Origin: Paenibacillus sp. MSJ-34 | GTDB taxonomy: Bacteria > Bacillota > Bacilli > Paenibacillales > Paenibacillaceae | Direction: 5' to 3' | Assembly: GCF_018918005.1 (NCBI RefSeq) | Contig: NZ_JAHLPR010000016.1 | Span: 37,208 to 101,207 of the forward strand | DNA length: 64,000 nucleotides | Shown here: piece after piece, positions 26,182 through 33,784 of the stretch | How positions within the stretch are numbered: position 1 is the stretch's first letter | How the letters are laid out: every line of letters starts with the position of its first letter | Notes under the pieces: model-generated | What the model was told of the DNA's origin: nothing | What the model saw: only the letters and a program-made list of their open reading frames with translations | The model's database searches: none | Translations under genes and position numbers: made by a program

Positions 26182-26486
26182 TATTTTTGGAACAACGATG
26201 AAGAAGGGTAAGTAGACAGACGTGCAGGATGAGCAGAGAGCCGGTGGTTGCTGCGAACCGGTATCCGGCGTATGATCGAATGGCCTTCCGAGTTGCTTGG
26301 CCGAACCTTCGCTTCGAAGCAGTAGGCGGAGCCGGGTTTCCCGCCGTTATCACGGGAACGGTATCGAGATTGCTTATGAGTCTCCGTACCGGTATGAGAA
26401 GATCGGATGCCATTTCTACATATGGCCGACGATCAAATAAGGTGGTACCGCGACAACCTCGTCCTTATACGGACGGGGTTTTTTGG
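26182..26486 (+). promoter_or_regulatory. T-box leader, tryptophan specifier
   Basis: A tRNA-sensing leader. Stem I includes the GA-rich AGAGAGCCGGTGG region. The specifier is the UGG at 26281-26283 within GAA-UGG-CC, which reads tRNA-Trp. The conserved T-box AATAAGGTGGTACCGCG is at 26436-26452. The terminator is AACCTCGTCC (26455-26464) with GGACGGGGTT (26471-26480) and T-run. Uncharged tRNA-Trp should stabilise the antiterminator and let trpS be transcribed. The T-box TGGT would pair best with a discriminator A. Confidence 0.92.
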
Positions 26487-26507
26487 TCTTCTAAGGAGGT
26501 GATGGCA

Positions 26508-26801
26508 ATGGATGACGGTTGGTGGTGGCGGCTGGCTGCTATGTATGTTTTTGTGAAACGGCATTTGATCTGCAATGTTATTGCAATGAGGAGGATTTAC
26601 TATGTCGAAAGAAAGAATGTTAACGGGAGACAGAGTCACCGGCAAGCTTCACCTTGGCCATTACGTCGGAAGTCTTCGCAACCGCGTCGAGCTTCAGCAT
26701 CGGTACGAATCTTTTATTTTGCTGGCGGATGTTCAAGCCTTGACTACGCATTTCGAGAACCCAGGAATAATACGCGATCATCTGCGGGAAATTGCGCTTG
26801 A
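26508..26801 (+). CDS. Possible Trp-rich leader peptide overlapping trpS
   Basis: Between the T-box terminator and trpS, a near-perfect AAGGAGG (26493-26499) precedes ATG 26508 by eight bases. The frame reads MDDGWWWRLAAMY, with three Trp codons in a row at residues 5-7. It does not stop before trpS but continues in another frame for 200 bases into it (97 residues in all). A small hairpin (TGCAAT 26571-26576, ATTGCA 26580-26585) lies just before the trpS ribosome binding site. Ribosome stalling at the Trp run could add a translational layer on top of the T-box. Confidence 0.5.
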   Translation: MDDGWWWRLAAMYVFVKRHLICNVIAMRRIYYVERKNVNGRQSHRQASPWPLRRKSSQPRRASASVRIFYFAGGCSSLDYAFREPRNNTRSSAGNCA

Positions 26802-27600
26802 TTATTTGGCTGTCGGAATCGATCCGGAAGTTTCCGCCATATTCGTCCAATCCATGATTCCCGAAATCGCGGAGCTCACAGTATATTACTCCATGTTCGT
26901 CACGGTTAACGCGCTGCGCCATAATCCAACCGTCAAAGCGGAATCGAAATACCGGGGTCTTGACGAGATGTATTACGGCTTCCTCGGATATCCGGTCAGC
27001 CAAGCGGCCGATATTACATTCTGCAAAGCGACGGTCGTCCCGGTGGGCGAGGACCAACTGCCGCATATCGAGTTAACCCGTAAAATCGTGCGCCGGTTCA
27101 ACGAATTGTATCGCCCGGTGCTGGTCGAGCCGAAGGCGCTTGTCGGCGAGATGCCGCGGCTTGTCGGGACCGACGGGAACGCCAAGATGAGCAAAAGCCT
27201 TGGAAATGCGATTGCACTCGACTCCGCTCCGGAAGAAGTCGATTATAAAATACGCAAAGCTGTTACGGACCCGGCCCGTATTCGCAAGAACGATCCGGGA
27301 CATCCGGACGTATGCCCGATCTATGCGTATCACCGCGCTTTTCGTCCGGAAGGAGAGGCGGAAATTCGCGAAGGCTGCGAGAAAGGGCTGATCGGTTGCA
27401 CGGGATGCAAGCAGCTTGCCGTAACCGCTCTTGAAGGCCTGCTCGAACCGATGCGGGAACGCCGGACGTATTATGCGGCTAAGCCGAAACGCGTCGACGA
27501 GATTCTTCTGGACGGAACGTCCCGCGCCCGGGCGATTGCCCGCGAGACGATGAGAGAAGTGCGGGAAGCGATGGGCATCGATTATTTTGACAAAGTTTAG
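26602..27600 (+). CDS. trpS: Tryptophanyl-tRNA synthetase, divergent type
   Basis: A 332-residue class I synthetase. The ATP motifs are TGKLHLGHYVGSL (HxGH class) near residue 13 and NAKMSKSLG (KMSKS) near residue 197. The opening MLTGDRVTGKLHLGHY and the CTGCKQ stretch near residue 275 fit the second TrpRS type found in some Bacilli rather than the housekeeping B. stearothermophilus type, which opens IFSGIQPSG. That type is often an inducible or inhibitor-tolerant copy. The T-box upstream fits tight control by tRNA-Trp charging. The ribosome binding site is GAGGAGG at 26588-26594. Confidence 0.92.
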   Translation: MSKERMLTGDRVTGKLHLGHYVGSLRNRVELQHRYESFILLADVQALTTHFENPGIIRDHLREIALDYLAVGIDPEVSAIFVQSMIPEIAELTVYYSMFVTVNALRHNPTVKAESKYRGLDEMYYGFLGYPVSQAADITFCKATVVPVGEDQLPHIELTRKIVRRFNELYRPVLVEPKALVGEMPRLVGTDGNAKMSKSLGNAIALDSAPEEVDYKIRKAVTDPARIRKNDPGHPDVCPIYAYHRAFRPEGEAEIREGCEKGLIGCTGCKQLAVTALEGLLEPMRERRTYYAAKPKRVDEILLDGTSRARAIARETMREVREAMGIDYFDKV

Positions 27601-27694
27601 CCGCAAAGAAGAGGACAGGCCGATCAAAACAGCAAAGGATTTATGGTATAATATGACTATCGTGATAGAATGACAAAGTGGCGGTGACGATGCA

Positions 27695-28450
27695 ATGATT
27701 AAAATGATCGATGTCAATTCAGTAAATGTCGAACAGACCGGATTTTTTTGTATGAGAAGCAAGCCCAAAAATATCGGTTATCAGCGAAAGCTCCATTGGC
27801 TTAAAGCCAGATTTGCGGAAGGTTTCAAACTTAAAATGATTCAAGAGGGAACGCGTCCCATAGGCTTTATTGAATACGGACCTAGCGAATACGCATGGAG
27901 AGCTGTGGAAGCGGAGAACTACATCATGATTCATTGCCTTTGGGTGGTCGGTCAAGGAAAGGGCAAAGGATATGGTTCGCGGTTGTTGGAAGAATGCATC
28001 CATGATGCCGTCGTTCAACAAAAATCAGGGGTAGCTATGGTTGCCAGCAAAGGAACTTGGCTTACCGATACATCTTTTTTGATCCATAAAGGGTTTGAAG
28101 TCGTGGACGAAACTCCTCACGGATTTGAACTGATCGTGAAAAAGTTAATAGACGGCCCTTCCCCCCGGTTTCCGAATAATTGGGAGGAAAGAGCGAAACA
28201 GTATGAAAAGGGAATCACCATTTTGAGATCGGACCAATGTCCTTTCAATGATAACGCAGTGCAAACGATATCCGAAACGGCTCATGAGCTAGGCATCGAC
28301 GTACATGTCATTGACATTGAAAATTGCAATGACGCCCAAAAATCGCCCTCGGCTTACGGCACTTTTCATGTCATTTATAACGGAAAGCTACTCACCTATC
28401 ATCCCATTACTAAACGAGAGTTTTTGAAGCTTCTTCAAGAGGCGGAATAG
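27695..28450 (+). CDS. yoaP: YoaP-like GNAT acetyltransferase
   Basis: A 251-residue protein, the same length as B. subtilis YoaP. The N-terminal half is a GNAT domain with the acetyl-CoA loop VGQGKGKGYGSRLLEE; the C-terminal half is the YoaP-specific domain with a thioredoxin-like strand (ITILRSDQCPFNDNAVQTI). The acceptor is unknown. A TATAAT at 27647-27652 suggests its own promoter, and it is not necessarily linked to trpS. Confidence 0.8.
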   Translation: MIKMIDVNSVNVEQTGFFCMRSKPKNIGYQRKLHWLKARFAEGFKLKMIQEGTRPIGFIEYGPSEYAWRAVEAENYIMIHCLWVVGQGKGKGYGSRLLEECIHDAVVQQKSGVAMVASKGTWLTDTSFLIHKGFEVVDETPHGFELIVKKLIDGPSPRFPNNWEERAKQYEKGITILRSDQCPFNDNAVQTISETAHELGIDVHVIDIENCNDAQKSPSAYGTFHVIYNGKLLTYHPITKREFLKLLQEAE

Positions 28451-28462
28451 ATGGAAATGTCG

Positions 28463-28490
28463 GAAGCCAGCGGCAAACTGCTGGCTTCTG
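28463..28490. terminator. Hairpin between yoaP and the TetR gene
   Basis: GAAGCCAGC (28463-28471) and GCTGGCTTC (28480-28488) pair perfectly between two convergent genes; the T-run is weak. Confidence 0.55.
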
Positions 28491-28498
28491 CTACATTC

Positions 28499-29131
28499 TT
28501 ACGTCGCTTCGCCTGTCCTTTCCCCGTTTGTTCTCACTTTGCTCTTCAACCCGTTAATCAACACTTCCATCCCGAAGCGAAACTCTCTGTCCATATCCGG
28601 GATCCGGACAGGAAAGCGAAACTCGAATTCTCCGGTAGGGCCGGCCTTTTCTACGGATTGTATCCGATATTCCTCAATGACGAACGAAGTAACATAATTG
28701 TTGAACATCCACGATGCCGAGAACAAATCTTCGTTCTTGAGCCCCGATTGGGCGAATATGCCGCTTACCTTCTCGATCAATGAAATCCGATAAGGGGTGG
28801 AGGGGATCGTCTCTTCCATCACATGCGCCGAATCGCGGACGCTCAAATACGTTTTTCTTAGTTGATCGGACAGATCCAGCAATTGTTCTTCCCACGGCCG
28901 ATCTTCGTCGGGCAATTGAATTTGTTTGCATATTTCTTCGGCGATCAATGCCAGCAGTTCATTTTTGTTTTGAAAATGCCAATACAGCGAAGCTCCTTTA
29001 ATATTCAGGCGGTCCGCCACTTTCCGCATGGTCAGTTGCCGGATTCCTTCTTCGTCCAGCAGTTCCAGCGCAGCTTGCACAATAATCGACTTGTCTATTT
29101 TCTTTAATTGGTTCCCATTTGCGCTTGTCAC
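28499..29131 (-). CDS. TetR-family transcriptional regulator
   Basis: A 210-residue repressor. The N-terminal helix-turn-helix is clear (IIVQAALELLDEEGIRQLTMRKVADRLNIKGASLYWHF); the C-terminal ligand domain follows the TetR class pattern. GTG 29131 is the start because AAAGGAGG precedes it. Two CTAAC-N3-GTTAG operators lie in its own promoter and two more precede the pentapeptide-repeat gene, so it probably represses both. The ligand is unknown. Confidence 0.88.
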   Translation of the reverse strand: MTSANGNQLKKIDKSIIVQAALELLDEEGIRQLTMRKVADRLNIKGASLYWHFQNKNELLALIAEEICKQIQLPDEDRPWEEQLLDLSDQLRKTYLSVRDSAHVMEETIPSTPYRISLIEKVSGIFAQSGLKNEDLFSASWMFNNYVTSFVIEEYRIQSVEKAGPTGEFEFRFPVRIPDMDREFRFGMEVLINGLKSKVRTNGERTGEAT

Positions 29132-29176
29132 AAAATATCCTCCTTTACTTGGCAAGTATAACATATTCGCTATAGT

Positions 29177-29209
29177 CTAACAATGTTAGTTTAAATCTAA
29201 CATCGTTAG
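29177..29209. promoter_or_regulatory. Two TetR operators at the tetR promoter
   Basis: CTAACAATGTTAG (29177-29189) and CTAACATCGTTAG (29197-29209) share the CTAAC-N3-GTTAG palindrome, spaced 20 bases centre to centre. The same palindrome pair recurs at 29876-29906. Confidence 0.75.
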
Positions 29210-29212
29210 TTT

Positions 29213-29315
29213 GTGCTTTTAGTTGGAAAGACGACGACGATTCGGACGATTATGAATTTGGTTCCGGTCGATGGGGGGGCCGTCCGAGTGTTCGGCCGGG
29301 AGCTAAGAGAAGAAT
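29213..29315 (+). pseudogene. Fragment of an ABC transporter ATPase
   Basis: From about 29213 the frame reads VLLVGKTTTIRTIMNLVP then VDGGAVRVFGREL, which is the Walker A region and following strand of an ABC ATPase. The first part of the P-loop is lost and the rest ends where repeat copy B begins. It sits directly downstream of the TetR operators, so the original TetR target was probably a divergent ABC transporter. Confidence 0.65.
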
Positions 29316-29319
29316 CCTG

Positions 29320-29571
29320 CACTGGCGTTGCATTAACTTCTACCGCCCTGCTCCCCAAGTTCGCGGACACAGGAGACGCTAATTGTGACAAACGACCCGA
29401 TTTCGGCCAGTTTGCGGACAGGCGATCCTTTATTCGCGGCAAAAGCGTAAAAATAAGCCCTGCGATGAACGGATAACGGAACCAATGTCCGCCGAAACAG
29501 CGAATAAGCGGTTTTGACGCAAAATAACGGTCGTACGGTCCGCATAGCAATTTCTCAATGCAACGCCATTG
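29320..29571. repeat. Non-coding element with terminal inverted repeats, copy B
   Basis: CACTGGCGTTGCA (29320-29332) is inverted at 29559-29571 with one mismatch (TGCAACGCCATTG). The left end extends to CATTAA as in copy A. The interior contains GCGGACA and TAACGG motifs in both orientations and no gene. It abuts the broken ABC ATPase. Confidence 0.5.
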
Positions 29572-29605
29572 ATGAAGAGGTAAAGCATCGATTCTTATGC
29601 TTGGG

Positions 29606-29793
29606 ATGATGTACAAAATACAACATTTTATCGATTTTCCATGCATTTTTGATGCCATTGTTGTAATTTTTACAACATTCCGGGGACAGACAAAGGGAAA
29701 ATAGTCTTTGCGTAGCGATTATGTTGTATATAGTACATCATGTTCGGGCGGTCTGCCTTTTATCCTCCAACAATGTTGCATTTTATACAACAT
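29606..29793. promoter_or_regulatory. Array of four helically phased dyads
   Basis: Four copies of ATGTTGTA-N5-TACAACAT, each a 21-base dyad: 29606-29626, 29658-29678, 29721-29741 and 29773-29793, with zero to two departures from the consensus arms. The centres are 52, 63 and 52 bases apart, close to 5, 6 and 5 helical turns. No gene starts next to it. It differs from the TetR operators on either side. Confidence 0.6.
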
Positions 29794-29815
29794 GCGTATC
29801 GATCTAACAAACAAC

Positions 29816-29840
29816 CCTCTCTTTTGAGAGGTTTTTTTGT
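29816..29840 (+). terminator. Terminator before the pentapeptide-repeat promoter
   Basis: CCTCTC (29816-29821), TTTT loop, GAGAGG (29826-29831) and seven T. No intact gene lies upstream on this strand, so it is probably a relic of the deleted gene. Confidence 0.75.
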
Positions 29841-29848
29841 TTTTCCCC

Positions 29849-29906
29849 TTGACAAAATAAAACGGATATTATAATCTAACATTGTTAGTTTGGCTAACGA
29901 TGTTAG
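29849..29906 (+). promoter_or_regulatory. TetR-controlled promoter of the pentapeptide-repeat gene
   Basis: TTGACA at 29849-29854 and TATAAT at 29870-29875 (short 15-base spacer) are followed at once by CTAACATTGTTAG (29876-29888) and CTAACGATGTTAG (29894-29906). These match the operators at the tetR promoter. Confidence 0.7.
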
Positions 29907-29952
29907 GTTGCGATAAGCAAATCATAATAAAATGAAAAGGTGGAGACTACTT

Positions 29953-30438
29953 ATGAACGTAATGGATTTTTCAAAAAGCGATTTGGCGAACTCGGATTTG
30001 AAGTCGGTAAGCATTCATGACGGTAGATTTAACTACAGCAATCTTCAAGGCTCCGACTTCAGTCATTCGGATTTAACGAACGCCTCTTTCAAGGGAAGCA
30101 ATTTGCAAGATGCGATCTTCAATCGCGCCAATCTGACGGGCGCGCAGCTGGTGAAATCGAATTTGAAGGGCGCGAGCTTCGAGCAATGCATTTTTGACGG
30201 GACCCGGTTCACTTATTCCGACCTGTCCGGCGTATGCTTCGATCATCAGACGTTCGTCGGCACCGTGTTCGATCATGCGGAATTGAAGCATACGACGTTC
30301 CGCAACGCCACGCTGACCAATGTCTCGTTTAAAACGGATGTGGCGAAGACGGTTTTTGACGGAGCGACGATGGATAAGCTGACTTACGCACTGCTTAAAG
30401 GCTATAAAGCGGATTTAAAAAATGTAACGGTTGTTTAA
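29953..30438 (+). CDS. Pentapeptide-repeat protein
   Basis: A 161-residue protein built of tandem pentapeptide repeats of the A(D/N)LXX type (SDLANSDLKS, SNLQGSDFSHSDLTNASFKGSNL). These fold into a four-sided right-handed beta-helix. Known members include DNA-mimicking gyrase protectors such as Qnr, but many have other roles. The ATG at 29953 follows AAGGTGGA; a longer frame from 29932 would swallow that site. The TetR operators before it suggest ligand-induced expression, perhaps together with a lost ABC transporter. Confidence 0.85.
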   Translation: MNVMDFSKSDLANSDLKSVSIHDGRFNYSNLQGSDFSHSDLTNASFKGSNLQDAIFNRANLTGAQLVKSNLKGASFEQCIFDGTRFTYSDLSGVCFDHQTFVGTVFDHAELKHTTFRNATLTNVSFKTDVAKTVFDGATMDKLTYALLKGYKADLKNVTVV

Positions 30439-30451
30439 TGATTGCGGGGGC

Positions 30452-30480
30452 GGACTGCCCGAGCAAAAACTCGGCAGTCC
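30452..30480 (+). terminator. Hairpin after the pentapeptide-repeat gene
   Basis: GGACTGCCCGAG (30452-30463) and CTCGGCAGTCC (30470-30480) pair with one bulge; the T-run is short. Confidence 0.55.
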
Positions 30481-30506
30481 CGTTATGCTCGTGCGGAATC
30501 GACCGT

Positions 30507-30613
30507 TCACGGATAAAGAGGAAGCACGATCAAAAAGCCGGCAATAAAGCAGCACCCTGCAACCGAATATAAGAAGACGGGGGAAAACGAATGTTTGAGC
30601 ACGCCGGACAACG
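30507..30613 (-). pseudogene. Possible C-terminal fragment of a membrane transporter
   Basis: On the minus strand, between the kinase stop and 30507, about 34 codons read LKHSFSPVFLYSVAG then a hydrophobic helix and a stop. This resembles the last membrane segment of an MFS-type exporter. There is no start or upstream part, so it looks like a remnant. The assignment is tentative. Confidence 0.3.
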
Positions 30614-30614
30614 T

Positions 30615-31997
30615 TTAGTTTCTCAAGATCGGCAGAACCATTTCCGCATGAAATCCTTCCCCGGAATCGCTCGTCACGATAAGCCGGCCGCGATGCGCTT
30701 TGGCGATGCTTGCCGCCATAGGCAAGCCGAGCCCATGGCCGTTCTGCGCCGGACGCTTCCTTTTGGACGAATACGGAAGTTCCAAGAGCTCCGGAATATC
30801 GCCGGCAGGCACGCCTTTTCCGTCATCGGAAACGACGATGCTGCCGACCTCGCAGTCTCCCTTCGTTTCCAAAACGATATGGCAGCCGTTCGGATTATGA
30901 TTTATGCTGTTCTGCATCAGATTGGCCAAGGCGCGAACAAGCAGCTTCTCGTCGCCGTAGATTTTGAGCTGCTCGTCCCGGACGATCCATTCCAATGTAT
31001 ATTTGTCATCCCATCCCCGGTTCAGAAACTCGGATGCGATCAGACGGACAAGCGCCGATAATCGGATCGGTTTCAAATGTAACGGCTGCATCTCGTATTC
31101 CAGCATCGAGACCAAATTCAAATCGCTGACCAGCGAGCGGAGCATTTCTCCTTGATGCCGGATGATACCGGCTTTATGCCGTTGTTCCGGCGGAACGGCC
31201 TCGCTCTCTTCCAGTTCGCTTGCATACCCGAGCATGATGGACAGCGGCGTGCGGATGTCGTGGGATATGCCGGATATCCAGTTCGAACGCGCTTCGTCTC
31301 TCGCTTTCAACTTATCATTTTTGCGCTGCATCAATAATGAAGCATTGTTGATACTGGCCGCCAGCCCGCTTAATACGCCTTTGGGCTCGACATATTCGCT
31401 CCGCTCCTCGGCGAGGGCGTGGATTCCGCGAATGAGCGGGGCAATCGATTTGACCAGACGGGAACCGATGAAGAGCGATAAGAGGAGGGTCAGCGCCAGA
31501 TTTCCGGCTACGAGGACTGCGGAACGGAAAGGCAGGCCGCTTACCCAATCGACGGGGAAGCTGAACTGGTATTTGGCGACGCTGTCCTGCGGAAATCCGA
31601 CGACTACTAGCCCGCCATCGCGCTCCCATACGGTAACGGGATAATTTTGCAAATAGTGGCGGGAAAACTTGGCCACATCGGCAAGAGAATAGGAGCGAGG
31701 AACTTCGTCCGGCATGTCGAAGCTCCACACCGCCCGCCCGTCGCGATCAAGCAGCATGGCCCATGCGTTGTTTTGCCTTAGCAGCTTGCCGGCTTCCTTA
31801 TCGAGCGTATAGCTGCCGTTATATCGCAAACCCTCTGCAACGTTCCGTACAACCTGGCCAGGGGAATGGCTGCCATTCATTCCTCCGAATATCCATACCC
31901 CGAGAATGATGAAATTAACAATGAGAAGCGCAACCGACGTTATGATCGTCGCTCCCACGAATCGGCGTAAAATACGGGCGGTTCCGTCCATCTTCAC
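30615..31997 (-). CDS. Sensor histidine kinase
   Basis: A 460-residue membrane kinase: helix 1 (about residues 13-37), an extracellular region of about 120 residues, helix 2 (about 162-182), the HisKA site SGISHDIRTPLS, and an ATP domain with N box (NLMQNSINHN), DDGKGV and GHGLGLPMA. The start overlaps the regulator stop. It is divergent from a lantibiotic-immunity type ABC transporter, a common pairing for sensing cell-envelope peptides. Confidence 0.88.
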   Translation of the reverse strand: MKMDGTARILRRFVGATIITSVALLIVNFIILGVWIFGGMNGSHSPGQVVRNVAEGLRYNGSYTLDKEAGKLLRQNNAWAMLLDRDGRAVWSFDMPDEVPRSYSLADVAKFSRHYLQNYPVTVWERDGGLVVVGFPQDSVAKYQFSFPVDWVSGLPFRSAVLVAGNLALTLLLSLFIGSRLVKSIAPLIRGIHALAEERSEYVEPKGVLSGLAASINNASLLMQRKNDKLKARDEARSNWISGISHDIRTPLSIMLGYASELEESEAVPPEQRHKAGIIRHQGEMLRSLVSDLNLVSMLEYEMQPLHLKPIRLSALVRLIASEFLNRGWDDKYTLEWIVRDEQLKIYGDEKLLVRALANLMQNSINHNPNGCHIVLETKGDCEVGSIVVSDDGKGVPAGDIPELLELPYSSKRKRPAQNGHGLGLPMAASIAKAHRGRLIVTSDSGEGFHAEMVLPILRN

Positions 31998-32704
31998 CCC
32001 TCCTTCGCAATCAGCTTATAGCCCAGCCCTCTTACGGTAATCAAATATTGAGGGGCGGAGGGATTCGTCTCGATTTTTTCGCGGATGCGCCGAATGTGCA
32101 CCATCAGCGTGTTCTCGTATCCGAAATAATCGTCGCCCCAAACCGCTTGGCAAAGCGCGTCGCTCGTCACGATCCGTCCCTTGTCTTCATAAAGCTTCAG
32201 CAGCAGGGCATGTTCTTTGGCCGTTAACGGCTGTTCGCCTTGATCGCTGCGCACCACGGCGCCTTCCAAATCGACGATATGCCCGCCAAGCTTGAAGACC
32301 GGCTGTCGTTCAACCGTCGGCGAAGCGTACGTGCGCCGTAAAATGACCATAAGCCGGAGGACGAGTTCGCGCGGCAAAAACGGTTTGACCATATAATCGT
32401 CCGCGCCGAGCCCGAGGCCGAGCAGACGATCTTCATCCTCGCCTCGCGCCGAGAGGAAGAGCACCGGCATCTGCGAGAATCGGCGAATAGACGACAATAT
32501 GGAGAAGCCGTCGCCGTCCGGCAGCATAATATCCAAAATCGCGATATCCGGCTTCTCGGAGCGGCATATCGCCAAAGCTTCTTCGCAGCTTCCCGCGTGA
32601 AAGATGCGGGAAAATCCTTCTTTGCGCAAAAAGCCGTCGATTATCCGGCGGATTTCCGGTTCGTCGTCGACGATGACGACTTTTCTATATTTTATATTTT
32701 GCAT
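31994..32704 (-). CDS. OmpR-family response regulator
   Basis: A 236-residue regulator with a receiver domain (VVIVDDEPEIRR, ILDIMLPDGDG, MVKPFLPREL) and a C-terminal winged helix (VHIRRIREKIE, VRGLGYKLI). ATG 32704 has GGGTG seven bases before it; GTG 32713 is the alternative. It probably binds the 11-base direct repeat at 32776-32797 and controls the divergent ABC operon. Confidence 0.9.
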   Translation of the reverse strand: MQNIKYRKVVIVDDEPEIRRIIDGFLRKEGFSRIFHAGSCEEALAICRSEKPDIAILDIMLPDGDGFSILSSIRRFSQMPVLFLSARGEDEDRLLGLGLGADDYMVKPFLPRELVLRLMVILRRTYASPTVERQPVFKLGGHIVDLEGAVVRSDQGEQPLTAKEHALLLKLYEDKGRIVTSDALCQAVWGDDYFGYENTLMVHIRRIREKIETNPSAPQYLITVRGLGYKLIAKEG

Positions 32705-32775
32705 AGCGTTCACCCATTTCCATTATACAAGGCGTGTACGGCGATTCCACCCAATCCGCCCCGATTTCGCATATT

Positions 32776-32797
32776 TAAGGTTACCGTAAGGTTGCCG
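32776..32797. promoter_or_regulatory. 11-base tandem repeat, likely response regulator site
   Basis: TAAGGTTACCG (32776-32786) and TAAGGTTGCCG (32787-32797) are back to back with one difference, the 11-base period of OmpR-family binding sites. It sits in the gap between the regulator gene and the ABC operon. Confidence 0.65.
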
Positions 32798-32872
32798 TCA
32801 GCTACAAGTAGGGGTGCGGCTTTATGCTGAAACCAGGCAATGTTATTACAGTAACCGATTGGAGTGAAGCGC

Positions 32873-33784
32873 ATGAACACGATCGTATCCACCCGCAACC
32901 TTACGAAACGGTACGGGAGCGCATGCCGGGTCGATCAAGTCAATTTAACCGTATACGAAGGGGACGTGTACGGTTTCCTCGGCCCGAACGGAGCGGGCAA
33001 ATCCACTACGCTGAAAATGCTGCTGGGTCTCGCCAAGCCTACAGGCGGCCAAGTGATCGTATTCGGCAAGGAATTTGAAAAAAACCGCCGCTCGATTTTG
33101 AGCCAAACGGGATCGCTTATCGAGTCGCCTTCTTATTACGGCCATCTCACCGGACTGGAGAATATGCGCGTCGTACAACGCCTTCGCAACGTTCCGGATC
33201 GGAATGTGTTCGAGGCGTTGCGAATCGTCCGTTTGGAAAATCATAAGGATAAAAAAGCGGGGCAATATTCCCTTGGCATGAAGCAGCGGCTTGGCATCGC
33301 GATGGCGCTGCTCGCTTTCCCGAGGCTGTTGATCCTGGACGAGCCGACCAACGGATTGGATCCGGCGGGGATCGGCGAGATTCGCGAACTGATACGATCT
33401 TTGCCGCAACGCTTCGGCATGACCGTATTGCTGTCCAGCCATATGCTGGCGGAGATCGAACAAGTCGCGACCTCGGTCGGCATTATTAGCGACGGCAAAC
33501 TGCTGTTTCAGGGCGGCATGGATCAGCTGCGCAACCGGAGCGAAGCGCATATCGCCATCAAAACGCAAGACAACGAAACGGCGGAAAGGCTGCTGCTCGG
33601 CCAAGGATATTCGCCGGTGGCAAACGGAGACTATTTGACCTTGAAAGGACTCGGAGATCCGCAGATCGCCGAAGCGAACCGGACGCTCATTCGCGCAGGC
33701 ATCGATGTCATCCGAATCGAAGAACGCCAGAAAAGTTTGGAGAGCATCTTCCTAGAACTGACGGGAAGGGAGAGAAGCTTGTAA
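32873..33784 (+). CDS. Lantibiotic-immunity type ABC transporter ATPase
   Basis: A 303-residue ATPase: Walker A GPNGAGKSTTLK, signature YSLGMKQRLG, Walker B LLILDEPTNGLD and switch His LSSHML. The segment GSLIESPSYYGHLTGLENM is typical of the BcrA/MutF/SpaF group that expels bacitracin or lantibiotics from the membrane. ATG 32873 follows GGAG with eight-base spacing. It heads a three-gene operon with two permeases and is divergent from the two-component system. Confidence 0.88.
   Translation: MNTIVSTRNLTKRYGSACRVDQVNLTVYEGDVYGFLGPNGAGKSTTLKMLLGLAKPTGGQVIVFGKEFEKNRRSILSQTGSLIESPSYYGHLTGLENMRVVQRLRNVPDRNVFEALRIVRLENHKDKKAGQYSLGMKQRLGIAMALLAFPRLLILDEPTNGLDPAGIGEIRELIRSLPQRFGMTVLLSSHMLAEIEQVATSVGIISDGKLLFQGGMDQLRNRSEAHIAIKTQDNETAERLLLGQGYSPVANGDYLTLKGLGDPQIAEANRTLIRAGIDVIRIEERQKSLESIFLELTGRERSL

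Noticed and set aside
26229..26507. Upstream extension of the WWW reading frame through the T-box
   Set aside because: This part is the T-box RNA itself; only the start at 26508 has a ribosome binding site.
29606..29793. TnrA/GlnR sites
   Set aside because: The TGTnA-N7-TnACA rule is not met; the dyads are longer and of another sequence.
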